Positions 21,451 through 34,329 of a stretch of 64,000 nucleotides of DNA are shown here, in pieces. The stretch is from positions 248,001 to 312,000 of the forward strand of contig NC_041809.1 in the NCBI RefSeq assembly GCF_900964775.1, read 5' to 3'. This stretch comes from Scleropages formosus (Eukaryota; Chordata; Actinopteri; Osteoglossiformes; Osteoglossidae). The notes under the pieces are model-generated. The model saw only the letters and a program-made list of their open reading frames with translations, had not been told where the DNA came from and ran no database searches. The position numbers were made by a program, and so were the translations under genes. Position 1 is the first letter of the stretch, and every line of letters starts with the position of its first letter.

Positions 21451-24400
21451 TCACACTTCTGTTCTTGAACAGAACAGCGTGGAAACCCCTTGGCTCGCGC
21501 TCCGTCTCCCGCTCTCTCTCTGTCTGTGTGTGTGTTGTGCTACCGATGTGTGTGTGTGCGCGCTCACTTACCTGGTCAGCTAAGTCGCCGGCCCCCCCCA
21601 CCTACACAATTGTGTCCCGCAGCCTGCCGACCCCCAGGAGACCCCCCCAAGGGCCAGGAGGAGCTTCTGCGCAGCGAAGGACCTGTACAAGTACCGCCAC
21701 AGCTACCCGGTGAGACCCCCTGCGGCGCGGGACACCCAGCTCCCTTCCCTCGGACCAGAGTCCAGTACAGCAGCAGGTGTCCCTGCGGAGAGGAAGGGAC
21801 TCAGGAGTAAATCCCTGCTTGTGTCACAGCGGAACCACATGTGGCAGTAGGATTATTGTGGCAAATTAAACCCATATATGGATATATTATAAGTGGAATG
21901 GAGGCTCTTCGCAGCCCGTTTCACCACTACTGTCATGTGATCCATTTATTCCAGAAAGGCACCGCTGCGGAACAAACTAGTCAGGTGTGGAACGTGAATA
22001 TTTTTGTCTTTTCAAAAGCCAGAAGTGACACATTCATTATGTTAATGATGATGGGTATTGAACCAATAAAAACACACGGAAGGAACCTGAAGACAGAACG
22101 CTGACTCTCGGTGACCCCCTCCCCCCCAGAGCTACAAGGAGCCGCGGCAGTCGGAGTTTCGCAACCTGAGGTTCTACCTGAACAAGGTGCCCCTGGACCC
22201 CGATGGTGAGAGTGCGCCACCACCTGTCAGTCACCATGTGTGTTGTGGGAGCTGAACCTATCTTGGGCTGACCGAGTGCTGACACTTAGCTCCTGTAGGT
22301 CACGACTTGTGACTCCCCACCTCAGTGGACTTGCTGACTCACTGCCGGTGAGATCTAGAGTGCGCACACGCACACACCCCCACACACCCCTCTTCCTCAG
22401 CTGGGAGGCTATGCAGAACACTGGGGAGCACTGTAGATCAGTCTGATAGCATCACTGTGACTCATCTAAGGGAGTAGCGGGTTCCTGCAGGTCAGGCTGG
22501 CAGATCTCACCCCAACTCCTGTCTCCACCCAGGCGTCTACGTCGAAGAAATCCTCACCCAGTGGAGAGGCGACTATGAGAAGCTGGAGAACAACCACACC
22601 TACATTCAGTGGTGAGTCTGCCCTGCAGCCCAGGGTCACCGATCCCACCTCCGCGCTCAAGGGAGCCGTTCGTTCAGCTGGCGCCACCTACAGGAAACGA
22701 GGAAGCCGTGTGCCGCGTGAGCTGTAGCAGAAAACTCAAAAAGCCTTTATTATTAAGGTGTACTTTTCATTTATTAGATGCTTAGATGCGAAGCGACAAG
22801 CGGCTCAGAGTAAACAAGAAGCCGTTAAGAGCAGACATCAGTAGAGACACAGATGCAGATAAACACAGGACGTTTAATGCTCAGTTCGTGAGTCGAGTCC
22901 AGCGTCGCTGTTCTTTACTGCACACGTCACACCAGTAGCTGCATGTAGAGCTCACAGGGAACAGATGATGGTGACAGATGGTGTGATGTGCTTCTGTTGA
23001 GCTATCAGCAGGGCCATGGCTCAGAAGAGATGGGTTTGAGACCCTTGTTGAATGTGAGAGGGATTCAGCAGCTCTGAGGGACACAGGAGCTCATTCCACC
23101 ACATCGGGCGAAATGCTGAACAGCCAGACTTTTGATTTTGGACTCCTTGATGATAAAGCCAGTTGCAATGTGGGGAGCCCCTCCCTCCTGTTTCACTCCT
23201 TGCTGTCCTGCTCACCTACAGGCTCTTTCCTCTGCGAGAACAAGGGCTCAACTTCTACGCTCAGGAGCTCACTCAGGAGGAGATCAAGGTAGTAGAGCTC
23301 GTGGTTCTCCACAGTGTCACACATCACAGAGCAGGTCCCTGAGAGCCTCCGCAACATCATCTCTCTCAGGGTTGCTTGGCAACCTGCGGCATGGTTTTAA
23401 GTGGTTTGCACCTTGTTTTTACCTTGCTCTGTAGGAGTTCCAGGGGTCCCGTGAAGCCCGGCGCCGCTTCCTGCAGGCCTACGCCCTCATGCTCGACTTC
23501 TTTGGCATCAAGCTGCTGGACAAGAGCGGCAGCGTGTCCCGGGGACCCAACTGGCAGGACCGCTTCCAGCACCTGAACGAGTGAGTTCCGGGACGCGCGA
23601 CACACCGGCTCCTCCCCTCACAAACGCTGTTGGGTCTGGAAATCTGTTCGACTCCATCTGTTCGTAAGTTCGCTCAGAATCAGTAGAAGTCAGAATCCAT
23701 AAAAGCTCAGTAACACAGATGCCGCTCTATTTATTTACTCGTTACGTTTTGTACAAACTTCACGCAGCGGTAATAAATAAGGCCGTAAGAGTTAGTTTTA
23801 TTAACTTGAAAGTGCATGTCGTCCGGCTGTACTACTGACTCTTAAGTTGCCTGCACTATGTGTAGGTGTGTGTGACCGAGTGTGTGTTAGTGCCGTGACC
23901 ATAGGCTTCTGGGGTGGGCTCCAGCCTGACCTGACCCCATGCCAGGATAAACAGTGAGTCAGTGAGTGACAGTAAATACACCTGGTCTCCGCACTGCGAC
24001 TCGGTGCTCGTTGTTGACTGATTGATCCCTGATTGATTGATACTTATTGATGGGTGAGACTCAGGAACAGCAGACATGAGCTGTAAACACTGTGGAAAGG
24101 AGCTGAATTGAGGCAGTCAAACATACAGTACCTGTTGTGTTTTTGTGTTTTTGTGCTTTTGCTTCCACCTGTCAACTCAGAGGGTAAACGGGATGTGTTC
24201 AGCAGCTCCGAGAGACACCGGGAGTTTGTTTGGTCATCTTCCGCAGCGCCAAGCTCCATTGTGTCACCACGGTCTTTTCTCTTGGAGAAAGAGGAGCTTC
24301 TAACACGGCTTCCCCTCCCGACCCAGGTCCCAGCACAACTACCTGCGCATCACCCGCATCCTGAAGAGCCTGGGTGAGCTCGGGTTCGAGGCCTTTAAGA

Positions 24401-24804
24401 TGCCACTGGTGCGCCTACTGCTGGAGGAGGCCCTGGTGGCTGGCACGCTGCCCAACATGCGACACAGCGCGCTCGAGTACTTTGTCTACACGCTGCGGGA
24501 CCGAGCCCAGCGCCGCACCCTGCTCCGCTTCGCCCAACGCCACTATGTGCCGCCGGAAGACTTTGTGTGGGGTCCGCCGCGGCTCCGCGGGGTGTGCGTC
24601 GGGGGCAGGCAGCGGCCCGTCAAGGAGGAGCCCGCGTGGAGTCCGAGCTCTGCGCGTGCGGAGGTGGCCAAAGAGCAGGGCACGTCGCTGAAGCGCAGGG
24701 GCCAGGAGCCGTCTGCAGGGGGTGACAGGAAGCCGAGTAGCAGCACGCGACCCCTGCGGGGGGCTGGAGAGTGGCTGCAGTGCGCAGACACCGTCGCCCT
24801 GTAG
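21116..24804 (+). CDS. ogfrl1: Opioid growth factor receptor-like protein 1
   Basis: Seven coding exons: 21116-21241, 21623-21709, 22130-22205, 22533-22611, 23222-23288, 23435-23580 and 24327-24804; 1059 bp, 352 aa (human about 451). All junctions are GT/AG and in phase. The start MGNLLGGWRFKEP matches OGFRL1 and its glycine-2 suggests N-myristoylation. The OGFr core is unmistakable: KDLYKYRHSYP, NLRFYLNKVPLDPDGVY, NNHTYIQWLFPLREQGLNF, FFGIKLLDKSG, NWQDRFQHLNE, HNYLRITRILKSLGELG, and a final FVWGPP. After that the tail (about 85 residues) is Arg/Ser/Gly-rich and lacks the longer acidic tail of the human protein. The biochemical role of OGFRL1 is poorly known; OGFR itself is a nuclear-envelope-associated receptor for met-enkephalin. 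It neighbours b3gat2, as in human. Confidence 0.96.
21386..21448 (+). repeat. (TTA)n-(TAA)n inverted microsatellite in ogfrl1 intron 1
   Basis: A run of TTA triplets is followed directly by ATA/TAA triplets, so the two halves are self-complementary and could fold into a hairpin. Intronic. Confidence 0.9.
23025..23125 (+). repeat. Dispersed repeat module (family D)
   Basis: Shares AGGGATTCAGCAGCTCTGAG, GGACACAG and GAGCTCATTCCACCACATCG with copies at about 850-930, 1140-1215 and, inverted, 45383-45450. It lies in ogfrl1 intron 4. Family identity unknown. Confidence 0.65.
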
Positions 24805-24914
24805 GGGGCAGGCATGGGCGATCCGCGGAGCGCGCGAACCCCGGCCCCACGGGGGGTACTGTTAGCTCTCCGCCTCCTCTGTCTTCCTCTTTCGGGCTCT
24901 TTGAGTCGATGATT

Positions 24915-24920
24915 AATAAA
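24915..24920 (+). promoter_or_regulatory. ogfrl1: Polyadenylation signal, ogfrl1
   Basis: AATAAA lies 110 bp after the stop codon. Confidence 0.6.
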
Positions 24921-25622
24921 GTGCTTCTTCACGCTGCAGCCTGTCTGGTGCGGGGGGTCCGTTGTCCCCGCCCAAGTGCCTCCTTTTTGCCCCGTGCCGG
25001 AGCACACGGGGTTGCGGGACTCGCCCCAAGACAGGCTCTGCACCTGGCTTGCAGCTACCTGCAGCTAACAGCGCCCCCCAGTGGCTGGCTGGCTGGCTGG
25101 CTTCCTGGGGCCTGTCAGGGCTGTGGGTGCAGCAGTAGCTCATTTTTCTCAGGGTGTCGATGTGCTGCAGGGGGTGGGGTGGGTCGGGGGTCACGGGATC
25201 ATGGTGCTTGTTGGTGGGTGGGTGGGTAGGAGGGGTGCTAATGAAACCCCCACTGACTCACTTCCAGCGCCCCTCCGATTCCTCAGCACTGTTGTACACC
25301 TCAGCCTTTTAGGTTGTCAGAGTGGTCGTCGTGGTAACCAGTGTGTGGATTTGTCAGGTATTACATATTTTATAATTCTGTATGTTATTGCATACTGCTA
25401 TATTAAATATGATGCAAAAATATCTGGGTGGGAATGATTCTTACTATGATGCAGATGGTTTTGTGACTAGATGTCTCAGCCACTCAGAGGGGAGCAGAGT
25501 GTTTTCAGGGTTCTCATTGGCTGTTTCACAGTGGCTAAGTGGTTTTATTCTGCCGAAATGGTGTAATTCACACGGTTCAAATCAACGTGGAACATAAGTG
25601 CCTGCTGCTGAGAAAGGAGTTA

Positions 25623-26413
25623 CTCACCGAGCACTTTATGAGGAACACTACACTAATACTGGGTAGGGCCTCCCTTTCCCTTGAGAGCAGCCTCAATTAT
25701 TGGTGGCATGGATTCCATAAAATGTTGGAAACATTCCTTTCATATTCTGGTCCATGTTGACATGATTGTGTAATTTCTGCAGATTTGTCAGATGCATATT
25801 CATGTTGTGAATCTCCCATTCTACCACATCCCGAAAGTGTTCAACTGGATTCAGAGCTGGTGACTGGAAAGGCCCCTGAAGAACACTGAACTCACTGCCA
25901 TGTTCATGGAACCAGTTTGAGATGACTTTTGCTTTGTGACATGGTGCATTATCATGCTGGAAGTAGCCATTGCAAGTTGAGTAAATTGTGACCATAAAGG
26001 GATGCACATGGTCAGTAAAAATACTCAGGCTGTGGCACTCAAGTGATTCAGTGGTCTGGCCATCATCCTCCAAACTCTCATCAATGAGGTGTTTTCAGCT
26101 GCAGAACCACCGCTCACTGGATGTTTTTTTGTGCCATTCTGAGTAACTGTTGCGAGAGAGTGCCGTGTGTGAAAATCCCAGGAGAGGAGCAGTTACAGAA
26201 ATACTCAAACCAGCCTGTCTGGCACCAACAATCATGCCATGGTCAAAATCACCAAGATCACATTTTTCCCTATTCTGATGTTTGATATGAACATTAACTG
26301 GAGCACCTGGTCTTTATCTGCATGATTTTATACATTGTACTACTGCCCCATGATTGGCTGATTAGATAATTGCACGAATAAGCAGGTATACATGTCTAAT
26401 GAGTGACCCACCG
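25623..26413 (-). mobile_element. Tc1/mariner transposon, internally deleted
   Basis: The minus strand at 26073-25693 encodes the C-terminal part of a Tc1-type transposase with HDNAPCHKA (second catalytic Asp) and SPALNPVEHF (the Glu of the DDE triad). Both ends look like imperfect terminal inverted repeats (CTCACCGAGCACTTTATGAG at the left; a diverged reverse copy at the right). TA dinucleotides flank it at 25621-25622 and 26414-26415. The N-terminal DNA-binding region and the first catalytic Asp are missing: near 26085-26115 the sequence jumps from catalytic-domain to N-terminal-end sequence, indicating an internal deletion of several hundred bases. Non-autonomous. Confidence 0.88.
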
Positions 26414-27619
26414 TAGAGAATGGAGTTGGGTGTCTTCTGAGCTCTGGTTCAAGATGCTTTTTTTAGCACTGCAGCAGGGCAAGACCCAGTGTTTTTTTCT
26501 TTTTTTTTTAACCGTTTCAGTGCTGCCCGTCACTGGGGGGTGTTTGGCTTCTTTGCTCACTAAGTGAACTTTCCATATGATTCACATGTTCCTCTATCAG
26601 TATTCACTTCACTGCTTTACTGCATGTAATCATTGCTGAGTTTTGACCACATGTGCTGGAAACCCCAGTAGTTTTATGACCAATACTGCTCAACAGATGT
26701 TTTACGGCATTGGTTAGGTGGATGAGGGGCTATGTAATTTCAGTTCCTCTTTTTCTTGAGACAGTAGGCCATCTCACCCGTCATGCCGAAACTGTGGTTT
26801 TTGGCAAGTGCAGCCGAAACTGTGTTGTAAGGAGGCTGCTGAAATTAACTGGTTGGAGACTGTGCTGTTTACACTGGCTCTTGAACTGGTTGTCATAGTT
26901 ACCAAGCAGCACTGCAAGTGACCACCCATAAGTGCAGTGTGAATCTTGTAGGAACATCACACCTGGCAGTCCCATCTGGAGGCATTCTGGATGCTGCTGG
27001 GTCTGTCTTATTAGACCTGCCAATCAAGCACCCACAATACCTTGCTCTCCTCATTCACACTGAGGGTAACAGTAGCAACTTCATCAAAACCTGAATTTAC
27101 AGGACTCCAAATGGGACCCCTCCCCAGACCACAAGAAACAAACTGGTATGATCTAGTGGAAGGAGGAGGCCTGAAGCTCAGCGATCTGGTGTTCGGCGTC
27201 ACAATGGATGGCAGAGACGTTCTCTTACAATTGCGGTGAAACAATTTCAACATAATTTTATTATACAGTAACTGGTTTCAAAAGAAAATGAATGCTATGG
27301 TATTATCTGTAGAGAAAGGTGGGTGGCAGAGACTGACTTCCGCAACCTGCACCACACCAACCACAATTATGCTACAAAGTCTGTGAACCCTACGGGGACA
27401 GTCACTATTTTTGCATAAAATGTTATAATAAAAAGGATAAATGATTAGTTTAAGTTCATGATTTATATACCTGCACTACTTCCATGTTTAACAATTTCCT
27501 CCAAAGCTACATATGGAATAACTAAAAAGGACTGTGTGGTACATCTAAGGGACACAAGCAGTTGATATACTTTGAAGCAGCACTGTACACCTCTCCCTTT
27601 CTCACTCAGCACAAAAGCA

Positions 27620-27625
27620 TTTATT
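27620..27625 (-). promoter_or_regulatory. asrgl1: Possible polyadenylation signal, asrgl1
   Basis: AATAAA on the minus strand, about 360 bp beyond the asrgl1 stop codon. Position is reasonable but there is no other support. Confidence 0.4.
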
Positions 27626-27987
27626 GCCAGTAACTGTTCATTAAGTCTTCATCTTTCCCTTTTCACTGTATATGTTCAGTGCCTATTTAAGCTACATCAA
27701 TAACTGGCATCATGTAACAACAGGGAGCGTACTGGTTAAGGTCATGGATATGTAACCAGATGGTTACTGGCTCAGTCCCCACCTTCTGCTGCTCCTGTTG
27801 CTGTACCCTCAGTGAAGGTTTGTGCCCTGAGCTGTTCCAGTGGAAACAGCCAATTCTGCAAAACGATTGAACGCTGGAAGCTAATTTTAACACATGAAAA
27901 TTACAGTGTCATTCTGTCTCTCTCTCATACACAGACACACACAGTGCTCAACTGATGTGGAACAAAACCTTCAAACACTGCTAATGG

Positions 27988-30900
27988 TCACTGTGTGTCG
28001 GTGTGTGTGTCTGTGGAACGCGTAGGTGAGTGTGCCTCCTGGGATTGCGGCTCCGGCTCCTTCTGTTCCTGGATGTCCCTGGTGAAATGCTCCTCACCAT
28101 ACATCCCGTAGTGGAGCTGGCCCCCCTGCGCTGCCGCCCACGCCATCTGCAGGCTGTTGAACCGTGCCACCCACTCGCCCTTGGGGTCCACCACCACCAC
28201 GCCCCCTCGTCCCTGAACACGGTCCCACATGTAGGCCAGGCCCATGTCTGCCGCCTCCCTGACTGACTTCCCTGAGGACAAACATTGCCATGGTGACAAC
28301 TCAATTCTATTTATTTTTATAGAGCTCTTCTCATGCAGTGACACAGCACTTGAACGCAGTCATAAGGCAAAGAAATGTCAACTACCCACCGTGTGTGTGT
28401 GTAACTGAAAGGTGTATGGGGTGTTTGGTGCAACTGCTGTACACACACCTTGTTCCATGTAAAACAAGATCAGTCTGGACAGAGTGACCTTCATGATTGC
28501 TTCTCCATGCCCTGTGGGAGACACTGCCCCCAGCTTGTTGTCAGCGTAAGCACCGCACCCTGGGCCGGGGGGGGGGAGCACAGGACAAAGGGCCAGGTGA
28601 CCCGTATCACACAGCCGCACACTTAAAGAGGGACGTTCAGTAGCATGGAGGTTACAGTTGCTGCCTTTGAACCCAAAGGTAGCAGGTTCAAACACCACCT
28701 TGAGTAAGGTACTTAGTCTAAATTACTCCAGTAAAATTACCTAGCTGTATAAAAGGGTAAATAATTGTTAGTCACTTAAGAGAAAATAAAGAAATGTAAA
28801 CAGGTGGCTCAGGGGTTACTGCTGCCCATCACCACCAGATGGTACAAGAGACATGGAGCTGATAGTAGAGAACAAGGTAAGTGTCCTGGATCAGGTGGAC
28901 AGCAGCAGGAACTCTCTGTGGTTGAAGTAAAGCTCTCTGCTGACCTGTTGTGATCACAATGACGAGGCGCACTCACCAATGCAGGGTGTGTCGCCCACGC
29001 GACCCTCCATCTTGTTGAGCATACCCCCCGTGGAGGTGGCACATGCAATGTTGCCCTGCAGGTCCACAGCAACAGCTCCGACTGTGCCCATCTTCCCCCT
29101 GGAACACACACGCACACGGTCCCTCTAAAATGCACTGGCTCCTCAGCTTTCAAGCACTACTGGGACTGGAAGTCTGTTTGTAACTCAATTTGTTACAAAC
29201 TCCAGAGTCCCTGTTACCATTAAGTGAGAATCAATAAATGGCACAGAACACAGTCATCACTCAACTTATTCACTTGTTTCGATCAAAGACACACTGTAAC
29301 ATATAAATTTACTATACTGTCAGATTTCTGCTAACCCTTACATGTTGAAGCGTGTAAAAATACCATACATTGTCTCCTACTCGCTATGAGTTGACAGACT
29401 CATCCATTAAAGATATCCAGCATCTTGTCTCGTTAGTGATCACCACAGTAGGTTGTGTACTGTGGGAGAGTGCCCCACAAACAACCCCCACCCCAACCCC
29501 TGACTTTGCCCCTCACATGTGACTCTCCACGGGGTTTGCGTCAGGGCTCAGATTCTTTCTCCAGCGCATAATTGAGTACTCGGTGATCAGAGACTCCTCT
29601 TGCACCTCCGGGATGCCCATGTTCCTGGCGAACTGCGACGCTCCTTCAGCTGTCAGGCACAGGTGACTGGTCTACAGGGGACAGAGGAGACCTATACCTG
29701 GGCTCGAGGTGGGAGCAGTGACCCAAAAAAGTCCCCAACAGCACATATGGGGTGGCACTCAGCCTTGTTTGGACATCGAACAATGATGCATGAGGGCACA
29801 GCACCCTCTCTGGCACCCTGAGCGAAAACGTACCTTGTCCATGACGAGCCGGGCAAGCTGTACGGGATTCGCAATCCTCCTTACAGCAGACACTGCTCCA
29901 CTGGCCAGTGTGCGGCCGTCCATCACGATGGCGTCCATCTCCACGGTTCCTTTCTGGGTGAGCACAGAACCGCGACCTGGCAACATGACAGGGGTGGGCT
30001 GGGGTGGGTCACGTGTCCCGGTTTAAAGACGGCGCCACTCTAGAAGCCCACAGTGTCATCTTTTCGCCTTATATGGATCCAAAGATGCAAGTGATGGATC
30101 TGGCCACGTTTGTCTCAGAAGAGAACAAGGAACATGTGTTTTTGCCCCAACACGCTGCAGGAAAGCGAAGGAGCCAAAGAAGGAAAACGAGTGCAAGGAC
30201 CCAGTCTGGACTGCGCCTGTGTCTGCTATGTCCTAACAAAGTATTTACCATGGTTTCCCTTATCTGGGTAGACTCACGTGTTTACTTGTGGGGAAGATTC
30301 TCCATTTTATGTCCCATAGACCGGCCCGTAGAAGTATTTGAAAGGCCTGAATTTGTTTGTTTCTCTCCATCTGTCTTTAACGGGCCGGTGATATAAGGTA
30401 CTAGGAGGTTGGAGAAGTCTCCAACCAGATCCCATAAAGCGCATGGTGATTGACGGGAGGGTGCTGTGATTCTTGTTCACAGCTCTAGGATTCATGCTGT
30501 TCTCATAATAGAGCAGTTTTCTTATAATAACCAGGTTTAACCCCTAATTTGATTGTCAATTTATATGAGTTTAAAACTATCTAGAACAATAATATAACGA
30601 AGAGGATTTCAACATTCATGAAGAAGAAAGAAAGAACTGCCGTGGCATCAGTAGACAAAGCACGGCACTGGTCAAATGCTGCGCAAACCTCTATCACTTT
30701 AGTTTATGGCAGCTCCTGAGGCTGCAGTGGAGCGGAGCATCTTTTTACTGCAAGTCCTTCCACAGGGGAACTCTGCCCTCATCTCCTGCTATGCAGTGGT
30801 TTCTTTCTGTGATGCTTCTGCATCTGTGATACTACACTCCAGTTCTGTCCCGAAGACATTAAGACACAAAGCGGCGCTCTTTGTGCTCTACCTGCGTTGA

Positions 30901-31084
30901 ACGTTGGATTGTTCTCCAGGAGGGTCACTGCCTCGACGACGGCATCCATGGCGCTGCCCCCGGCTTGCAGACACACGTATCCCGCCTTGGCCGCTTCACG
31001 CACCCCCGCACTCGACATGCTCTCGCGCGCTCTTGGGATATTCCCGGCTCCTCCGTGGACCACGATCACGGGCAGCGAAGCCAT
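27988..31084 (-). CDS. asrgl1: Isoaspartyl peptidase/L-asparaginase (asparaginase-like 1)
   Basis: Six coding exons on the minus strand: 31084-30892, 29976-29834, 29671-29517, 29098-28977, 28559-28449 and 28271-27988; 1008 bp, 335 aa (human 308). Phases chain throughout. Exon 1 opens [17 protein letters not shown], the Ntn-hydrolase oxyanion motif. Exon 2 has [19 protein letters not shown] and ends [14 protein letters not shown]. Exon 4 starts [12 protein letters not shown], whose Thr (about residue 169) is the autocleavage site and nucleophile; EGRVGDTPC and [17 protein letters not shown] supply the substrate-binding Arg, Asp, Thr and Gly. The enzyme self-cleaves into alpha and beta chains and hydrolyses isoaspartyl dipeptides and asparagine in the cytosol. 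The tail after [10 protein letters not shown] carries an extra Gln/Glu/Pro/Ser/Thr-rich extension that nears a GT repeat, so the stop position may be lineage-specific. It is convergent with ogfrl1 and is not expected here from human synteny. Confidence 0.95.
28640..28800 (+). mobile_element. tRNA-derived SINE (family B) in asrgl1 intron 4
   Basis: Has GTAGCAGGTTCAAACACCACC, GAGTAAGGTACTTAGTCTAA, ATTACTCCAGTAAAATTACC and GTATAAAAGGGTAAATAATTG, ending near AAAGAAATGTAAAC. Antisense to the gene. Confidence 0.8.
30407..30426. repeat. Perfect short palindrome in asrgl1 intron 1
   Basis: GGTTGGAGA-AG-TCTCCAACC, arms of 9 bp. A second inverted pair (ACCGGCCCGT near 30319 and ACGGGCCGGT near 30380) lies just upstream, so this intron segment may be a small transposon remnant. 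Confidence 0.5.
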
Positions 31085-33319
31085 GGCGACACACCTGATG
31101 AGAAAGGACAGGGAAACTGTCTGTGCACCTTCTCACAAGGCTTTGTTCTCTGTGTGCGTATGTCTCCGTACCACCTGAGATCAATAAAGTATTTATCTTA
31201 TCTCAGTGTGACAAAGGTTTCGTTTCACCGCAAGACCAGCACTACAGCTACAGGACGGGGTCACATGCTCAGGCTGTGGTTCAGAGCCCTGACCTCCTTG
31301 CTGCTGCCCCTCTGCTCCAGTTTACCACTTTGATTCATATATAATACAGGTTTTCTTTTTTTTTTTTTTTTGCTTTGGATATAATCATTGTCACGTGATT
31401 TCAGTTCATTCCCCCAGTTCCGATCAGGTATTAGAACACATCGGCACCATGAAAACTGATTTATTGAGCGCGCCGAGTCACGTGACCACCCCCGTGTCAT
31501 GTGACCACCCCCGTGTCATGTGACCTGCATCCAGAGAAGTGCGCTGCCGTGTGACTATGTACTGACCACAGTGAAAAAAGAAAAGCATTTACTCGGCTTT
31601 CCTGCGCCCTCGCTGCAAAATCGTCACACGTGTGTGTGGAAATTGTTCGGAATTCCGCACCATTAATCAGTGTCTCGAGTCGATACGGGAGAATAAATCA
31701 TATAATTATAAATGAGTAACTAAGGACGTCGTTGCACGACATGAACCAGAGTCAGTGACACAGACAAAGCCAGTCTGCTTCGCGGTATCGAGAAGAAGCA
31801 CTTATAGTTTATTCTACTTACTGCGAACGGCGAAAACGGGCAATATGAGGATAGAGACGCTCCGAGAGCAAATTCGCCTCAGTCACAGCCTCACCGGGCA
31901 GCGCGAGACAGAGGCGGAGCGCCTCGCGCGCCTGACTACACGTCACTGAGTGACGGTCAACGGAAGCAGCATGAGGCGTTTTTTTTCTTTAGTAGTTTTC
32001 TTATTAACACCGCCGGTAAGAACATGTACAAACGACCAGGAACCATAAAATCACTTATATCCATAACTGATGTTCGGCACAGTATAACATCATACTGTAC
32101 ACTAGTGTAACCGAGCGTTCTTGTCGGGTTCGCCGAGACCATTAGCCTAGGGCTCCAGAAAATAACAAACGCTGCCCGTCCGTCCGGGTTGGTTTCCAAC
32201 ACCTTCGAAATCTTTATTGGATGCCACACACACGTGTATAACTTACAAGAAGACTTGCTGATGCACTCCAGTGTGCATGTACAGAGTCCAGCCTATAGCA
32301 AAGCCCGAGGGGAGAAAAGACTCATCATACACACATATGCACCACTAGTGAACAGTCTCCCAGTGTCACCACATCCAAAATTAAATGTTTTACACTAGTA
32401 ACAAAGTCATGAGGCATATTAATTTCAAGAGTTATGAACCACGACGAACAATGAAGTAAATTAAAAGAGTGCCTCAAACTAGCCAACAAAAGAGATAAAT
32501 ATAAACAAAGAAGCGCATAAACATATATACTGCATTTACACGTGCATAAGTTAGTCTGTTTGAATATTCCTTACGTCAGCTAAATAGTAACTGACTTTTT
32601 GTGGAGGTTTTAATTTAAACCAATTTTATACTTTATTTCTACAAGGAAACAAAGTCGATGGGGGACCTTTTTTTTGTTTATGTACTGTATACAAAATGAG
32701 GCGTTTCCAGGAACACTTTAAAGTGTTCACACTGTTTTCCAGAACGATCTTTCGTCAGACATATGCAGTGATTCACAAAATCAGCAAAACTAGTAGTTGG
32801 GAAGGATTGACAAACGAGATCACATTTTTATTTACATGTGAGTGTATTCATTAGTCACACACTTTCTCCAAAGCGATTCCAGAGCAGTCGAGGTGTCACA
32901 TACCACGGTATAAACCACATCACACGAGCAGGTGCTCCATTAAATTATTAGACATAAACACGCTCGCGTTTATCGAGAAAATTGTCTATACATACATACA
33001 TACATGTATGTCACGGGTGAACTTGAAGCCACCAAACATTTATTCCGAACTTTCCTACGTATTTCACATTCGAGGAGGCCCTTCCACCCCACCAAAAGAC
33101 CGAGAAGCAGATGCGAACTGATGCTTGATTGAATCTGAATCATTACATTTGAATAATTTAAATATTCAAAAGACACAACCGGCTAAAAAAAACTCAGAGA
33201 GCAGTTTTTATGGTTAACTGAGACTTAGGCTTCACATGGCCAGTGAGGCGCGTGTTGTGTTCTATTTATTTACTATACAGAGTCTGGGGGAACCTCTGAA
33301 TCGTGTAGAATTTGGAGAA

Positions 33320-33560
33320 TATTGTTGTTGCGCGCAGCACCGTGGGTTTGGATGGGGCGAAGAAGGACGCAGAAGCAGTGTTCATCTCGAACGTTTTATT
33401 AGAACACCGACACACAGCGAAGTAACGCTCTCGGTCCGAGGACCCCGTTCCCTCGCAGGCCTTCGCGTCCGGCTTAGCGCCCCCAGGCTCTTTCTTTCGC
33501 CAATCACACGCTTATATTCCCCGTACGTCACAAAACGCTAACCAATTACGTTAAACACAT
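33320..33560 (-). mobile_element. LTR-like fossil (probable solo LTR)
   Basis: On the minus strand this stretch has a TATA-like GGAATATAAG, then about 150 bp later AATAAAAC, and ends GCGCGCAACA, the order expected of an LTR promoter, polyadenylation signal and CA end. No internal retroviral sequence adjoins it. No clear target-site duplication was found, so the limits are approximate and the family unknown. Confidence 0.35.
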
Positions 33561-34329
33561 TTCCCGCGAAAACACAGTAACGCGGGACGTAGGAGCGGGG
33601 TCTGCGAGCCACGTGACTTCTCCACTTAAGCAGAGTTTCCCGCTGAATTCCCGGCTGCCACCTGCTGGACGAACACAGCAGCACCTCGTTACCATCTATT
33701 TATTGGAAAGGACGCGGTTCGAAGAAACAGTTACAGTTACAGTACGGTTACAGTACGGTTACAGTACGGTTACGGGATGCGATAAAGTGTACGGACTCTT
33801 GTTGGACAAACCGACACTCTTTTCCCGCTGAGGTGGTTCAGAAGGATTCGCTCATTTTTTTCCCTCAGATCGAAACATTCTTTCATATTAAGTTTTCATG
33901 CCGCATGACTGCGTATCATGTCTCTTTCTCTCGTGCGCAGTGAATTTGATGCTTGTTAACACATTTTTACCGGTGGGGAGACGAGAATTATCATGATGAG
34001 GAGGAAGAAATCGAGCCACGACAGTTCAGTGCCCCCCACCGCGTTTGATCTGGGGGGGGCGACGCACGTGCTCAAAGGGGGCGGAGAGCAGGCGGCGCGA
34101 TCTTGATGCGACCGGCCACGCCACCTTGCGCCCGCTCCCACCGCTGACACGGACGAGCGCGTGCCGGTGTTTCCTGTCTTTCCAGCGCTCCTCTCGTGAA
34201 CTCTCTCCTGGTGACGTCACGCGCCGCCGCACGGAGGACCTGCTTGTTCAGGTGAGTTTGGAGAGCGTGTGTGTACGCGCGCGCACACACACACACTCCT
34301 GTTTACTCCTCTCCCTACTTTTAATTGCT

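Larger units (their letters stand above)
24921..27987. other. Convergent intergenic region between ogfrl1 (+) and asrgl1 (-)
   Basis: No host gene recognised. It contains GGCT/GGGT short tandems at about 25080-25230, the internally deleted Tc1 element at 25623-26413, unexplained moderately AT-rich sequence at 26420-27600, the probable asrgl1 polyadenylation signal, and a degraded family-B SINE at about 27721-27895. Confidence 0.5.
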
